A DNA stretch of 64,000 nucleotides from Pseudofabraea citricarpa (Eukaryota > Ascomycota > Leotiomycetes > Helotiales > Dermateaceae): assembly GCA_029641185.1 (NCBI GenBank), contig JAPWGK010000013.1, positions 186,001 to 250,000 of the forward strand, read 5' to 3'. Made by a program: the position numbers and the translations under genes. The notes below the pieces were generated by a model that searched no databases, was not told the DNA's origin, and saw only the letters and a list, made by a program, of their open reading frames with translations. Below are positions 45,785 to 56,986 of the stretch, piece by piece (position 1 is the stretch's first letter; the number at the start of each line of letters is the position of its first letter).

Positions 45785-46785
45785 ATGGCAGGCAATATCT
45801 TTACGAACCTGCGTGGTCTATTAATTGTGGTGCCATGGGCTCTTTACTTGGTTTTCATGGACCTGGTCCTATCTGCAATGCTGCCAATTAGCTATTTCGT
45901 ACCTAACGCCGTGTATAATGCCTCCTCCTTCGTCGCGTACACCAACTGGTTATGGATCCAGAAAATTTTCGAGTTCATGAATGGTGGCAGAATTACAATA
46001 TCTGGGGATATGCTTCCTGAAGGCGAATCGGCTATTATTATCTCCAACCACGTTTCTTGGACCGACTTCTACATGATCCAGGCTGTAGCTCTCAAAGCGG
46101 GCATGCTAGGACGCTGTAGGTGGTTCTCAAAGATCGAGCTACGCTGGGTGCCCTTGTTAGGCTGGGGAATCTGGGCAATGGGCATGCCGATGGTCAGCAG
46201 GAAGTGGACAAAGGACAAGAAGGAATTGGATCGAGTATTTGCAGGTATTACGGAGAAGAAGTGGCCTACATGTGAGATAAGCATACGAGAATGCCCTCCA
46301 ATTGCTAATTGTGAGTTTTAGGGCTGATCAGTTTCAGCGAAGCAACACGGTATACTCAGAAGAAACACGAAGAGGCAAAGGTGTGGTGCAAGGAGAACAA
46401 TCGGCCAGTACCGCAGCATCTTCTATATCCTCGGTCTAAGGGTTTCATAACGACTGTTCAGCATCTACGTAAAGCCAAGCATGTCAAAGCTGTTTACGAC
46501 ATGACAATAGCATATTCGCACCACGGAAAGTTTCTCGAGGCTCCTACAATCTGGGATAGTCTAAGCTTGCCTAGTTTAAGCGGGAGCAATGGATACAGAT
46601 TCCACGTCCATGTACAAAGGTATGCCCTGATAGATTTACCACAAACGGATACAGAATTGGCGAAATGGCTTGAAACACGCTGGATTGCGAAAGGACAGTA
46701 TCTAGAGAGCAAGAAGGAAGAATGGGCAAGGGAGCCGATTAACAAGATCGAACCTACGTATCAGGCAATGAAGATGAAAATCTGA
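45785..46785 (+). CDS. CST26: PlsC-type lysophospholipid acyltransferase, CST26-like
   Basis: Transfers acyl chains to lysophospholipids at the ER; yeast Cst26/Psi1 sets the stearoyl group of phosphatidylinositol. Exons 45785-46271 and 46322-46785 (50-nt intron, phase 1) give 316 residues. Two hydrophobic segments at the N-terminus precede the catalytic H89-x4-D94 block (SNHVSWTDFYMI). Further blocks are KIELRWVPLLGWG and, after splicing, LISFSEATRYT, in place of the usual FPEGTR-type motif. Residues near 200-310 match the LCLAT1/AGPAT3-5 branch by layout. The Ser in FSEATR, where most family members have Pro or Glu-Gly, follows the CST26 branch pattern. Confidence 0.85.
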
Positions 46786-47108
46786 TTTGACCATACAGCC
46801 AGGACTCAATTCTCGAGAAGATACCTCTAGTGCCTATTTCGTACAGAACTTACAATGGCACCCTCACAATTTCACCACAATAATCCAAACGAGGCAATGT
46901 GCAACAAAATGTCATACAAAGGGCGCCAGGTATCTGGATAAACCATCCCTGAACTGCCTGTTTTTACCAATAATAACACGTCTTCACCATCCGAGTTTTT
47001 TATTGCTGGGTTACATTCAGCTACCTATGGAGCAATTCTTCTATACCTTGCCCGTGTCCTTAGAACAATCCGAGCTATCTCATCACGTTACTCCCACAAG
47101 ACCGACAC
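46786..47108. other. Convergent intergenic region acyltransferase / arginase
   Basis: A 323-bp gap between facing stops. An overlapping plus frame (46787-47161) extends into the arginase 3' end and is chance. No other structure seen. Confidence 0.45.
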
Positions 47109-48193
47109 CTACAAAAGAGATTCTCCCAAAGCACATCGTACAAGAGAGCAGCCCGCTCTGACTGTCTCATGCGCACCAATATCATTAACACCAGGTTCCA
47201 GAGTTGGGTTAACTTCAACCAGATCCATGGCTACCAATGATCCTGTCTCATGAACACACTCCGCAATATAATCACCTTCTCTCAATGTCAAACCGCCACG
47301 AACAGGTGTTCCTGTACTTGGCGCCCACATAGGATCAAGAGCATCAACGTCAAATGAAAGGTGGATGGGAGTATCGTTTCCAATGTGACCCAAGGCCATC
47401 TCCATGACTCTTCCAATGCCATGACTACTTCAGATTAGCGCCTATCGTGCTACAAGGCATGGCAGAACTCACCGATCGATATCGTGCATGCTGAAAGCCT
47501 TGATACCATGATCCCTTAAAATCTTCTTCTCGCCCCGATCGACATCTCTCAAGCCGATATAGACCAATTTTTTGACGCTAATCTTGTTATCATCCTTGAT
47601 CCATCCGAATATGTCCTCTCTCTTCTCCTCGGCTAAGCCCGTCAAAAAAGCGACCGGCATGCCGTGAATATTTCCTGAGTCAGAGGTCTCGGGCGTATTA
47701 ATATCCGCATGCGCATCAACCCAAATGACGGCCATCTCTCGACCAAGTCGCTCGCGAATCGCCTTGGCTGTACCGGAGATGGTGCCAATGGCTATCGAGT
47801 GATCGCCGCCCAGGGTGAGAACACAACGTCCCTCTTTCGCATGATTGTACACCTGCTCCGAAAGTTTCTTGGTGACGGCAGATACAGCGAGAGGGTTCTT
47901 CATGTTGCGATAATCGGGATCCTCTTCCGGCATCAGCTCCTTGTAGGAATGGACCGTGTCATCGTGCTTCAACTTGTACCCAAGTTCTTGCTGCAGCTGG
48001 GTCAGAAGCCCGCTGGCGATAAGGGCCGAAGGTGCAGCATCGACGCCGGGTTTGCACTGCAAGAGTGGTTAGGTGAGATTGAGGTAAGAGAGGTCGTGTT
48101 GCTTACTTGTCCACCGGAGAATCCGACAGCCACCACACCAAGCTCGTCGGTGTTGGAGAGGAACTTTGGTTGAATCATGGATGTGGTCGTCAT
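47109..48193 (-). CDS. CAR1: Arginase
   Basis: Hydrolyses arginine to ornithine and urea with a binuclear manganese centre. Exons 48107-48193, 47473-48056 and 47109-47424 (introns 50 and 48 nt) give 328 residues. The metal-ligand motifs are all present: LTLGGDHSIAIG, VIWVDAHADINTPE and LSFDVDALDPMWAPSTGTPVRGG, with the final EVNPTLEP. Splicing restores the GGQ-CKPGVDAAP and DIDRHGIGRVMEMA junctions. Length is normal for fungal arginase. Divergent from MDM10. Its product urea is the substrate of the urease that needs UreD, whose gene is 25 kb to the left, but the two are not adjacent. Confidence 0.96.
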
Positions 48194-48687
48194 GGCGAGG
48201 GAGGATCTATCGCGACGGCGGCTGAAGAGGGCAGGTGGAATAGCTGGGCTGGATTCTAAAGTTGTTGTTTATGGCGGGGCAGTCGCAAAGGCTTAGGAGG
48301 ACGAGAAAGAGGAATGGTTGAGAGGGAGGAAGCGCAAACTCTGAAAGAGCGGCCTCGTGCGCTTCTTGTAGAAAATGGGCATCGTCGGAATGTGGGTTGG
48401 TTATGTAAAAGGTCTTCTTGTGAGTTCCCCTAAGTGATAAAACAGCCGTGGGCTATACTCCTAAGTGATGCTCTATCCAGACGAGATTCCCTAATGGCAG
48501 GTCTTCACGACAATGGAGGTTTTGGTGCCTCATGAGGCCTGAGGCAGCGAGTCGGGGTCCCGGCCGCCTGCGAAGTCGCTGTCGCTGTCGCTGTCACAAG
48601 CGAGCATGTCATGTTTACTTTACGTTTACTACCTATACCTATACTACAGCCAATCCGTCACCATTTTCCCTTCCATTGGATTCAGAC
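48194..48687. promoter_or_regulatory. Divergent promoter arginase / MDM10
   Basis: A 494-bp gap with both promoters. It holds three GTCGCT hexamers in tandem (48575-48592) and two copies of CCTAAGTGAT about 35 bp apart near 48427 and 48462. No named regulator site is claimed. Confidence 0.5.
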
Positions 48688-49927
48688 ATGTTGGAGTTTA
48701 TGGACTATGTTCAGCACGCATTCTACCGCGCATCTGGCTGGGACCATGAAAATTCCTACTCCCTCTTAACCGCAACGGCAAGATGCAAGACCTTCGCTCC
48801 CGTAGAAGAGTTCTTACCCATGCTAACACAACGAAGCTCTTCTAGAATTCGAGACTCCACGGGGCGTGCAGCTTAGTCTCTCCTCTTTATCCTCTCCGAA
48901 TTTCGCGACTTCCTATGGGCTCGGGAGTGTAGGGCTGGTGGACGGCTCACTTTCCTACCTATACACCTCGCTCCCACTACTTACCACTGTCCAAAGCGGA
49001 AAGATTGATCTTCACGATATCATCCGTGGCTATAGACAGATCCAAGAGTTACGCAAACCCGATGAGGCTTGGATGTGGGAAGAATGGCACGAAGGAAGGC
49101 GCATAGATAAGAGGGACACGTTACTTTATGGGCGTCTGTATCTTCCTCAGAGCACACTCGAAGCACTATACCTGCGTCGCATCAGTCCCACCCAGCAGTT
49201 GAAGCTCTCGGCGGTTAGTGATAGTAGGTTGCGGAATGGTGGCACCATTCTAGCTCTATATCAATATGATGTTGGCAAATACAATGCGGAGACTCTCTAC
49301 TCTACAGATGGCGGGCTTATTGGTGTTCGGGGATTATACAATTTTGGCCCAGATCCAAGGAAGGAAATCCAAGAGCCCCCTAGGATAGAAGACCGGTTCT
49401 ATGGCCGCTTCAGTGCTGGCGCTGAGCTGTACTATGGCTCGTTGAATAAGTCTGGTGGTGTCAGTTTTGGTGGTAGATTTGCAACTCTCCCAGCGCACAA
49501 GGGAACCCCCCTCACAGCTACTTTGACTTTGAACCCTCTCATGGGAAACCTGAGTACGACATACACAGTAAAATCCGGAGAGAATCTGTCGCTCTGTTCT
49601 AAGTTCGATTTTAATATATACAGTTACGAAAGCGACCTTATACTAGGTTGCGAATTGTGGCGGATGAAGACCAAGGTGCAGAAAATACGTGAACGCACTA
49701 TGGCAGCAAAACTGGCTTGGAAACTTGATGAGATTGTAGATGTCAAGGAAGAGCCTGAAGAAGTTGCGGGCGTTCTGAAGGCCAGAGTCGACCAGGATTG
49801 GAAGATTGGTCTTGTCTGGGAGGGTAGAATCAAGGAGTTATTGTTCACGCTCGGCTCTTCAATTGACATGAAGAGAAGGGATCAGCCATTCCGAGCTTTA
49901 GGGCTAGAAGTCCAATACTCTTCATAA
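48688..49927 (+). CDS. MDM10: Mitochondrial distribution and morphology protein 10
   Basis: Beta-barrel of the outer mitochondrial membrane, part of the ERMES tether between ER and mitochondria and a partner of the SAM complex. Exons 48688-48784 and 48837-49927 give 395 residues. The protein starts MLEFMDYVQHAFYRASGW, and after splicing continues ARSLLEFETPRGVQLSLSSL and FATSYGLGSVGLVDGSLSYLY, the classic Mdm10 opening. Later strands include YGRLYLPQSTLEALY and the FGGRFATLPAHKGTPLTATLTLNP stretch. The intron begins with GC rather than GT (GCAAGA) and has a good GCTAAC branch site; see findings. Confidence 0.93.
48785..48836 (+). other. GC-AG intron of MDM10
   Basis: 52 nt with donor GCAAGA, branch-like GCTAAC and acceptor GAAG. 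No GT donor in the vicinity preserves both the frame and the conserved ARSLLEF junction. Removing it joins A-R-(T|CT)-L-L in frame. Confidence 0.8.
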
Positions 49928-50247
49928 GACGCCAGCCAAGTGCACGTTCAAAATACAATCCAAGTTGATGCCCGGTAGGTAAGTAAGTAGGTGGGTAGGT
50001 AGGTTTGTCAACACCATGCCCTCACGTGACTGATGAATGTGGACGCTGATACCTGAACGTGGCTCCTGTGCAAACTAGTGTACCGAGGTGTCGAACATTC
50101 TTCCTTTGCATGCCTATATTGTGATAGGAGTTCAACGCTATCTCTTCAAATCCGTTTCTGGTGCTTACTTGTGTAGTCAATCTGTCACATTGTGTCCTCC
50201 TTGAAGGTGAGCGACCATCCAGGCGACACGCTATACTTAGTTTGACC
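49928..50247. promoter_or_regulatory. Intergenic region with GTAG-type microsatellite
   Basis: 320 bp upstream of the hydrolase gene. An imperfect GTAGGTAAGTAAGTAGGTGG-like array lies at about 49975-50005. The frame from 50161 extends the downstream gene but lacks conservation. Confidence 0.5.
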
Positions 50248-51658
50248 ATGGATTGGCTCGGCGTTGCTAGAATCACTTTCACTCACTCGCCAGATCCACT
50301 GCCTTTGAAGACGAAGGATGGAAAGTCGACCAATTTGTTGAAAATATGCGAGGAATCAACTCCGCCATGCCATCTGAACCCCCTTCTGTTCAATGGCCAC
50401 TTACAAACCATGTGGACGGCTGTGAAGTACGACGGACCATCCGTATACTACAAAAGGAAGATCTTCGATGCTGAAGACCCAACTTACCATGGCACCTACG
50501 CTGTCGATTTTGTGGTCGAGCCTTATACCGAAGTAGACAGCACTCTGCCTCCCCGAACAACCTACTTCAACGACAAGGAGTTTGATGGCATTGCATCTCT
50601 AGATAGTCGGCCAATGCTTGTAGCATTACATGGCCTTTCGGGAGGCTCTTATGAAATTTATCTCCGTCATGTTCTGTTCCCCCTGATCCAAAAAGAAGCA
50701 GGCTGGGAAGCCTGCGTTATCAACAGCAGAGGCTGCGCCAATCACAAGATTACAAGCCCCATTCTGTACAATGCGCGTGCTACATGGGACTGTCGTCAAA
50801 CTGTTAAGTGGTTGAGGAAGAAATTCCCAAATAGACCACTCTTTGGTATTGGCTTCTCGCTTGGAGCTAATATCTTGACGAATGTAAGTAAGTTATTACC
50901 TTTGGCTTCTCAGATACTAACATTCTCGAGTACATCGGCGAGGAAGGATCTGCTTGCATCTTGAAGGCTGCCGTAGTCATCTCAAACCCATGGAATTTGG
51001 ATGCCGGGTCTTTGGCTTTGCAACGGACGTTCATCGGAAAGGAGCTTTATTCAAGAACCATGGGCGGCAACATGGTGAGATTAGTCGAACGTCACGCAGA
51101 GGCCATTTCGAAGAATCCCAAAATAGATCTGGAACAAGTACGAAAGGTCAAGTATCTTCACGAACTGGATCGTGCAGTTCAAGGACCTACTTGGGGATAT
51201 CCCACAGAAGGTGCATACTACAGAGATGCGTCTTCTACGGATTCTATGTTGGCTGCTCGAATCCCGCTTTTTGCTATAAACGCCGCGGACGATCCTGTAA
51301 GTTACACAGTCCAGACCACGGCAATGTAACTAATACATATCTAGATTGCGGTTAACGAGGCACTTCCATACGAAGAGATGAGACAAAACCCTTACGCAGT
51401 TATGTGCACAACTTCTCTTGGTGGTCACTTGTCTTGGTTTCAGCTAGGAGGAGATAGATGGCATGCTAAACCAGTAAGTCAAACTTTCGGTTTTTTGGAT
51501 GTTACTAACAGTCTCAGGCCATCAATTTCCTTAACAACATGCTTAAGCTTGAGCTTGAATCAGCCGCATCGAAGGATATCACTCTGGATGAGAAATTGTC
51601 CGAGACGGCACGCTTCAGACCCATGCGCAGAAGGTGGCAATATCATGCAGAAGCATGA
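50248..51658 (+). CDS. Alpha/beta hydrolase of the EMB8/YheT family
   Basis: Four exons (50248-50883, 50931-51296, 51345-51473, 51518-51658) with introns of 44-48 nt give 423 residues. The family is that of yeast Eht1/Eeb1/Ymr210w, acyl-ester hydrolases or acyl-CoA:ethanol acyltransferases. Seen are NPLLFNGHLQTMW, LHGLSGGSYEIYLR and VINSRGCANHKITSP, with nucleophile S204 in GIGFSLGANIL, the acid in INAADDP and the His in SLGGHLSWF. The triad is complete only after splicing, which supports the gene model. All introns are phase 0. Substrate is unknown; a lipid ester is likely by family. It faces LOC1. Confidence 0.88.
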
Positions 51659-51894
51659 GAAAATCATGAGAAGATAATCAACATTGTATAAACCTAGACT
51701 TATAGAAAAGAATATGTCATAGATAGAAGTAGAAGTAGATGGATTTCAAGCATGTAATTTGATCGGAAAGCTCTTGGCTTGAAGCGGTTTATCAATTGAT
51801 GGTATCATAGACCTTTTTACAAGCAAATAAACTCCAATTCCATGCTACCCAGACCAAAACGCCCACCAAACACGAGAACGAAGCTAGAGGGAAA

Positions 51895-52540
51895 TTAAGC
51901 AAAAGACACGCTCTTCTTCTTGAGTTTAAGAGGTTTGGTTCCAGCTTCGGCCTCTCGTTTGATATTCTCTTTCTCTTCACCGCCGGCAGCAGAGGCTCTC
52001 TTTCGTTTCTTGCGCATGCCATCTTTGGTCTCATCCAGCTTGGCTTTTCTCAACTCCTGTCTCTTCTCAGCATCGGCCTTGCGCGCTTCGCGGATCTCTT
52101 CCATCTGTCTGGCTTTCATCATCTTGCTCTCAATCTGACCCTCTTTATCGGCATTGACCATAGCAAGAATAGTCATCATACTCTCCTACCAATCCCAAAT
52201 TATTAGTCTTAAAATCCTCTTCAATTGACAAGGAAGAACATACTCGATCATCGACAAAAACCTTGCCCTTCTTCTTTCCCTTGGGTTTCTCCACCCCAAT
52301 CGGCGTAATCATGTTAAGTGCGGGAATGCCTAGCTCCTTCTCGGTATATACCCTCCTCTTCTTTTTCAGTGTCGCGAGGTTACTCGTTTTTTGCACCTTG
52401 GGTGGTGCGCCTTTGCTCTTCGGTTTCTTGGACTTGGATACCCCATCTCCCTGCGGCTTTCCTGCATTCTTACTGTTACGGATGCCGGACTTGTTAGCAG
52501 CGTGCTTGCTCTTCACCGTCGATGTCCTCGAGGGTGCCAT
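51895..52540 (-). CDS. LOC1: LOC1-like nuclear ribosome-biogenesis/mRNA-localisation protein
   Basis: Loc1 acts in 60S ribosomal subunit assembly and in mRNA localisation in yeast. Exons 52244-52540 and 51895-52185 (58-nt intron, phase 0) give 195 residues. The protein is very Lys/Arg-rich with a conserved core [19 protein letters not shown] and [18 protein letters not shown]. After splicing come [17 protein letters not shown] and a basic coiled-coil to the end. Such composition suits a nucleolar RNA-binding protein. The frame is open upstream of 52540 but not conserved. Confidence rests on the core, since the rest is low complexity. Confidence 0.8.
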
Positions 52541-53014
52541 TTTTAGGATGCGGAAGTTGCACGTCGCAGTTCGAAGATTTGTTGACTGGTCTGCGGCGCG
52601 AGCTCGTGGTGGATGAAGAAATTCTGATAATTCTTCTTGCCCGATAAGGCACACGTGATCTTATCGTTTCCCGCCAACCATATTTTTTTCCCTTTTCCTG
52701 CCACGGATTTAACGATAGGCCGAAGGAATATTAGCTTGTGATACATTGTGATTGAATAATCAAGTAGATGCTACTGGGTTATGAGCGGCTTCTGTTCAAA
52801 CCTTCAACAACCTGATTCTCTTTTACGCTATATTACTGGGTAGAGTATAAGACTTTTAAAAGCGTGTGATCTCCCGCCAGACGTATCCACAATTTGTTCT
52901 TGAACTTGTTCACAGAATGAATGGCTCTGAGCCTTTTCTCTTACAACGCAATTAACGAGTACTTAAAAATCAGATCGCAAAAGAACACAAAAAGTCCGAT
53001 TCTGGTATATTGTA
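52541..53014. other. Intergenic region LOC1 / HIS3
   Basis: 474 bp holding the LOC1 promoter and the HIS3 3' end. Short minus frames overlapping the LOC1 5' side are not conserved. Nothing else recognised. Confidence 0.45.
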
Positions 53015-53756
53015 TCATGTACTCAAAGTACCCTTCGTACTAGGAATCTCGCCTTCTCTACCCGGGACTCTCGACGTAGCAGCTCTGATAGCAACGGCCA
53101 GCGCCTTAAATGCACTCTCGGCGCGATGGTGATCATTAAACCCTCTTATGCAATCCACATGGATAGTGATCCGTGCAGCCTGTGCAAAGCTCTCCATACA
53201 ATGAGGAATCATCTCACAGCTAAGATCTCCGATCTTCTCGCGCTTCAATCCCAACTCGATAACAGCGTAAGGACGATTCGAAAGATCGACAACGGCACGC
53301 GAAAGAGCCTCGTCAAGTGGTGCATAGGCGGATCCGAATCGTGCAAGTCCTGTAGGTACACCAAGTGCATCTTTGAAAGCGCCACCTAGGGCGATACATA
53401 CGTCTTCGGCGGTATGATGGTCATCAACTAGAGAAGAATTAGAATGTGCACCGCATATCTAAATAAATGGCATACATACTATGAAGATCTCCTTTGCAAT
53501 TGAGCGCAAGACTCCATCCCGCATGCTTCGCAAGAGCATGCAGCATATGATCAAGGAAGCCAATACCAGAATTGATACTGATTGTTTGCGACTTTGAAGC
53601 CTGCGTTGCGTGACCATTCGTGCCATTCACAAGCTTGCTATCGGAATCCTCAGGGAATGCCCCTCCATCCAGGTTGATGGCGAGCTGGATCGATGTCTCA
53701 TTGGTATCGCGGGCTAGTGCTGCTGAGCGGACTCTCTGTTCTGAACCTGCTGCCAT
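53015..53756 (-). CDS. HIS3: Imidazoleglycerol-phosphate dehydratase
   Basis: Dehydrates imidazoleglycerol phosphate in the sixth step of histidine synthesis, in the cytosol, with manganese. Exons 53480-53756 and 53015-53427 (52-nt intron, phase 1) give 229 residues. The metal-binding repeats are visible: [15 protein letters not shown] in exon 1, the junction-spanning [14 protein letters not shown]-like [14 protein letters not shown], and [20 protein letters not shown] in exon 2. These are the diagnostic IGPD motifs. Length is normal. Divergent from LST8 across 314 bp. Confidence 0.95.
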
Positions 53757-54070
53757 CTTAACAATTGGAATTGAAAGGGATAAGGGATGTCAGTAACAGC
53801 ATTGGTATTTTTCTTTGGTTTGCCCCTCAAAGATTCACGAAACTGTTTGCTCAGTTTGCTTTTAGCTCTCGGGATGACCCGGCCGAACCTTGGAACTTGG
53901 ACTGCCGAGCTGGATATATGTTTCTCCGACATTGATCACGTTCATCCGGCGTCATGGTTGAAAGTGACGAAGGAATAACAATTTTCGATACATGGCATTG
54001 CTGATGTGTATTCTACAGGTCTAGTATCTCTGGCGCAGAGGCCACTGGTATTGACAACTAAGAGGAGAAG
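53757..54070. promoter_or_regulatory. Divergent promoter HIS3 / LST8
   Basis: 314 bp between outward-facing starts. I looked for a TGACTC-type Gcn4/Cpc1 site expected for an amino-acid gene and did not see a convincing one. No other element recognised. Confidence 0.45.
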
Positions 54071-55272
54071 ATGTCAGTCATCTTGGCCACAGGTAGGTTC
54101 ACCATCACTTACCCCACCACCCCACCGCGACCATGCCTTCGCCAGGACATTCTCCCAAACGTTCAAAAGACTCTACTGACCACGTTATTCCTCTACTTGT
54201 TACAGCTGGTTATGATCATACCATTCGGTAAGAACTGTCTGAGGCCTGCCTTAAGGATGCACACTAACTGATATTTCTTCATAGGTTCTGGGAGGCTCTT
54301 TCTGGCATCTGCTCACGAACTATTCAGCACCCTGATTCCCAGGTGAACCGTCTCTGCATATCACCCGACAAGCGTTTCCTTGCGGCTGCAGGTCACCATA
54401 CCGTGAAGCTTTATGACATCAAGTCCACCAACCCAAACCCACTATTGACCTTTGAGGGTCACACTGGTAACATCACAGGTGTTGCTTTCCATTGCGAGGG
54501 GAAATGGATGGTTACAAGCTCTGAAGATGGTACGGTCAAGATTTGGGAAACTCGCAGTGGTACCGTTCAACGCAGCTACCTACATGGCTCTCCAGTCAAT
54601 GATGTGGTCATTCATCCAAATCAAGGCGAGATTATTAGCTGTGACCGCGGAGGAAGTGTTCGTATCTGGGACCTTGCTGAAAATAACTGTTCACACCAGC
54701 TTATTCCAGAGGAAGACGTTTCTGTTGCAAGCGTTACAGTCGCAAGCGATGGATCTACTCTCTGTGCCGGTAACAACAGTGTAAGCTTTGTGCATGATGA
54801 ATCGCTATCTGTTTGAGTGCAAACTAACTTGATAATCCAGGGTAACGTTTTTGTTTGGCACCTGATTCAATACCGTGAGAAGACACAGCTTGTTCCTATC
54901 ACTCACTTTCAAGCTCATGGCCAATACATCACTCGTGTTCTTCTCTCACCCGATGTCAAGAAGCTTGCAACCTGCAGCGCTGACCATACTGCCAAGATTT
55001 GGGAAGTCAAGGACCTCGACAAGATGATACCAGTTCCAGGTCAAGAAGCACCTCAACCGCAACCCTTCCGCCTTGAGAGCACTTTGACAGGTCATCAACG
55101 CTGGGTCTGGGACTGTGCATTTAGCGCCGATTCTGCATACTTAGTCACCGCCTGTTCTGATCATTATGCTCGTCTTTGGGAGCTGCACAGCGAGGCCATT
55201 ATCCGTCAGTATAATGGCCACCACCGTGGTGCTGTCTGTGTGGCACTCAACGATTATTCTGAAGCTCGCTAA
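54071..55272 (+). CDS. LST8: LST8, WD40 subunit of TORC1 and TORC2
   Basis: Binds and stabilises the TOR kinase domain. Exons 54071-54092, 54206-54227, 54285-54780 and 54841-55272 give 323 residues; the first two are only 22 nt each. The spliced start MSVILATAGYDHTIRFWEA is the conserved LST8 opening. Seven WD blades follow, including LLTFEGHTGNITGVAFH, the SEDGTVKIWETRSG and CDRGGSVRIWDL strands, and the TLTGHQRWVWDCAFS blade. The two micro-exons are needed to make the first blade, so gene finders could easily miss them. With NPR2 at 37.2-38.6 kb, the window holds two TORC1-pathway genes. Confidence 0.95.
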
Positions 55273-55635
55273 GCACGCATCGGTACAAATGGATAGGAAG
55301 GGTTATTGGGTGGCGTTCTCTCCAATTTGCATTTGCTACGTGCATGGGTATCGGGGATTTCATAGAGCATTCTTATCGTCTCTAGCGTATACGGAGCAAG
55401 AACGGCGTTGTTTTGCCGTTTTTTCATGATGACTTTCATGGGATCTTCACTTTCGCCACAGATTGATTGTAGATTGCGAGAGCCAAATGAATTATATGCA
55501 TTTCCACCAATAATCATTTGATAGAACCATATCTACACATGAGAAAGCTGAGGATTGCTGTGTATACCAGGGTTTTGAAGTCAATAATGCAGATAATCTT
55601 CACACTGCATTATCTATATATACCACCAGCGCCTT
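55273..55635. other. Convergent intergenic region LST8 / lactonase
   Basis: 363 bp between facing stops. Overlapping short frames have no domain. No repeat or RNA gene seen. Confidence 0.45.
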
Positions 55636-56986
55636 TTAATTATACCAGATTGCATTCATACCAAACCCGGGGTCTGGAATATCTAATCTAGCAACACGGC
55701 AGAGGAATTCCTCGTTCCAACGATAGATCTCAATTCCTCCGTTCTGGTCGTCAGTCAAGGCTAACCATTCGTCACTCCAATCACAAGGACTGACAGCATT
55801 CGAATGTCCCCCACTGGTCGGTGTAGGGTTCATACATATCTGCCGTTCAATTGCTCCGACATCGTTTAGCTTAAATGCTGAGATGTAACCAGTCAAGGAA
55901 AAGGAATTGGCGCGGGCGGTAGCATACAGATACTTGCCCGAGTGTGAAAGGAAGACAACATCTGACCGATACATCTTGGGGTTTTTGATACCTGGAGTGT
56001 TAGTTGGGATATCCACTAGGCAGGAATAAAATAGCATACCAGGAGGAATTAATGGGTATCGGATGTGGGTATAAACTGGAAGATGTGTCTGTTCATCAAT
56101 CACATATACTGCCAAATTGTTCCCAGCTTCCATCAAAGCATAGAGATATTTTCCACTGGGATGAATGGCAACCCATCGAGGATGGTCTCCTGGTGATGGT
56201 GCTTCAATGCTTCCCACCAACGTCACCATTCCTGTCTCTGGATCCTTCTTGTGTGTCCAGACCTTGTTCTCACCCATATCAGCTGAATAGAGGTATGTTT
56301 CGGTAGGATCGAAAACCATGCCATGAATCTTAGTTCCCGGCCCGTACTTATAATTCTGAATATTCTTGTCTATTCCCCCATCGCTATTGACCGAGAAGAC
56401 GTTCCCATATTCGGCGTGATTATAAAATGGATTGCCATATACATTGTACGGCGGCTTTTTGGCGGCGAGGATGAAAATCGCGCGAGTATTCGTATCGGCT
56501 TGCTGGGCAAGTGCTGGACCGAGTCAATTGAGGTCAATTCAACGAGGCACGAGACATACGGTTTCCTCCAATGGGATGGGAAGCATGGTGAACAATTTCA
56601 GCGGGGCTCTTGACCGAGAAGCTTGAGAACTTCTTCATGGCGGCACCATAGATGTTTCTTTTCGTATGCTGACATGACCTTCAGTCAAACGCTTCAACAC
56701 AAGCTAGCCATTGACTTACATCAAAGGTCATCCACGAAATAGACTCATCATGCGCGATCTCGGTCTTCTTGACCAGCTCCAACGTCTGGGCCTCATCATC
56801 GAAAGCTACAGTGTAGATGGCCCCTGGTGGTGTCCAGGTGCCAATCATAAGATGATGGACCACCATTCTCTTGGCCGTGCAGGAGAGACCACGACGTTGG
56901 GGAGAAATAGGAATGCGCCAGGCAAAGACTCGGTTTGATGCTGTGATGGCTTCTGCTGCTGCTCTTCGCACGGGTCGAGGTATCAT
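55636..56986 (-). CDS. CMLE/6-phosphogluconolactonase-like beta-propeller lactonase
   Basis: Resembles fungal 3-carboxy-cis,cis-muconate lactonising enzyme, a seven-bladed propeller of the beta-ketoadipate pathway for aromatic acids. Exons 56720-56986, 56560-56668, 56040-56513 and 55636-55991 (introns 51, 46 and 48 nt) give 401 residues. Diagnostic stretches are MVVHHLMIGTWTPPGAIYTV, NIYGAAMKKFSSF, YNVYGNPFYNHAEYGNVFS, the GMVFDPTETYLYSADM strand and GGHSNAVSPCDW. About 40 Arg/Ala-rich residues precede the usual MVVHH start (56866) and look like an organelle-targeting extension; translation may start at either ATG. Muconate activity is inferred from family. Confidence 0.85.

Noticed and set aside
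46787..47161. A 124-codon plus-strand frame after the acyltransferase
   Set aside because: It overlaps the arginase 3' coding region on the other strand and has no domain.
21344..48193. A urea-cycle/urease gene cluster (ureD with arginase)
   Set aside because: The genes are 25 kb apart with many unrelated genes and an independent promoter each; no cluster is supported.
50161..50247. N-terminal extension of the EMB8-like hydrolase
   Set aside because: The 29 upstream residues are not conserved in type; the MDWLG start at 50248 fits better.
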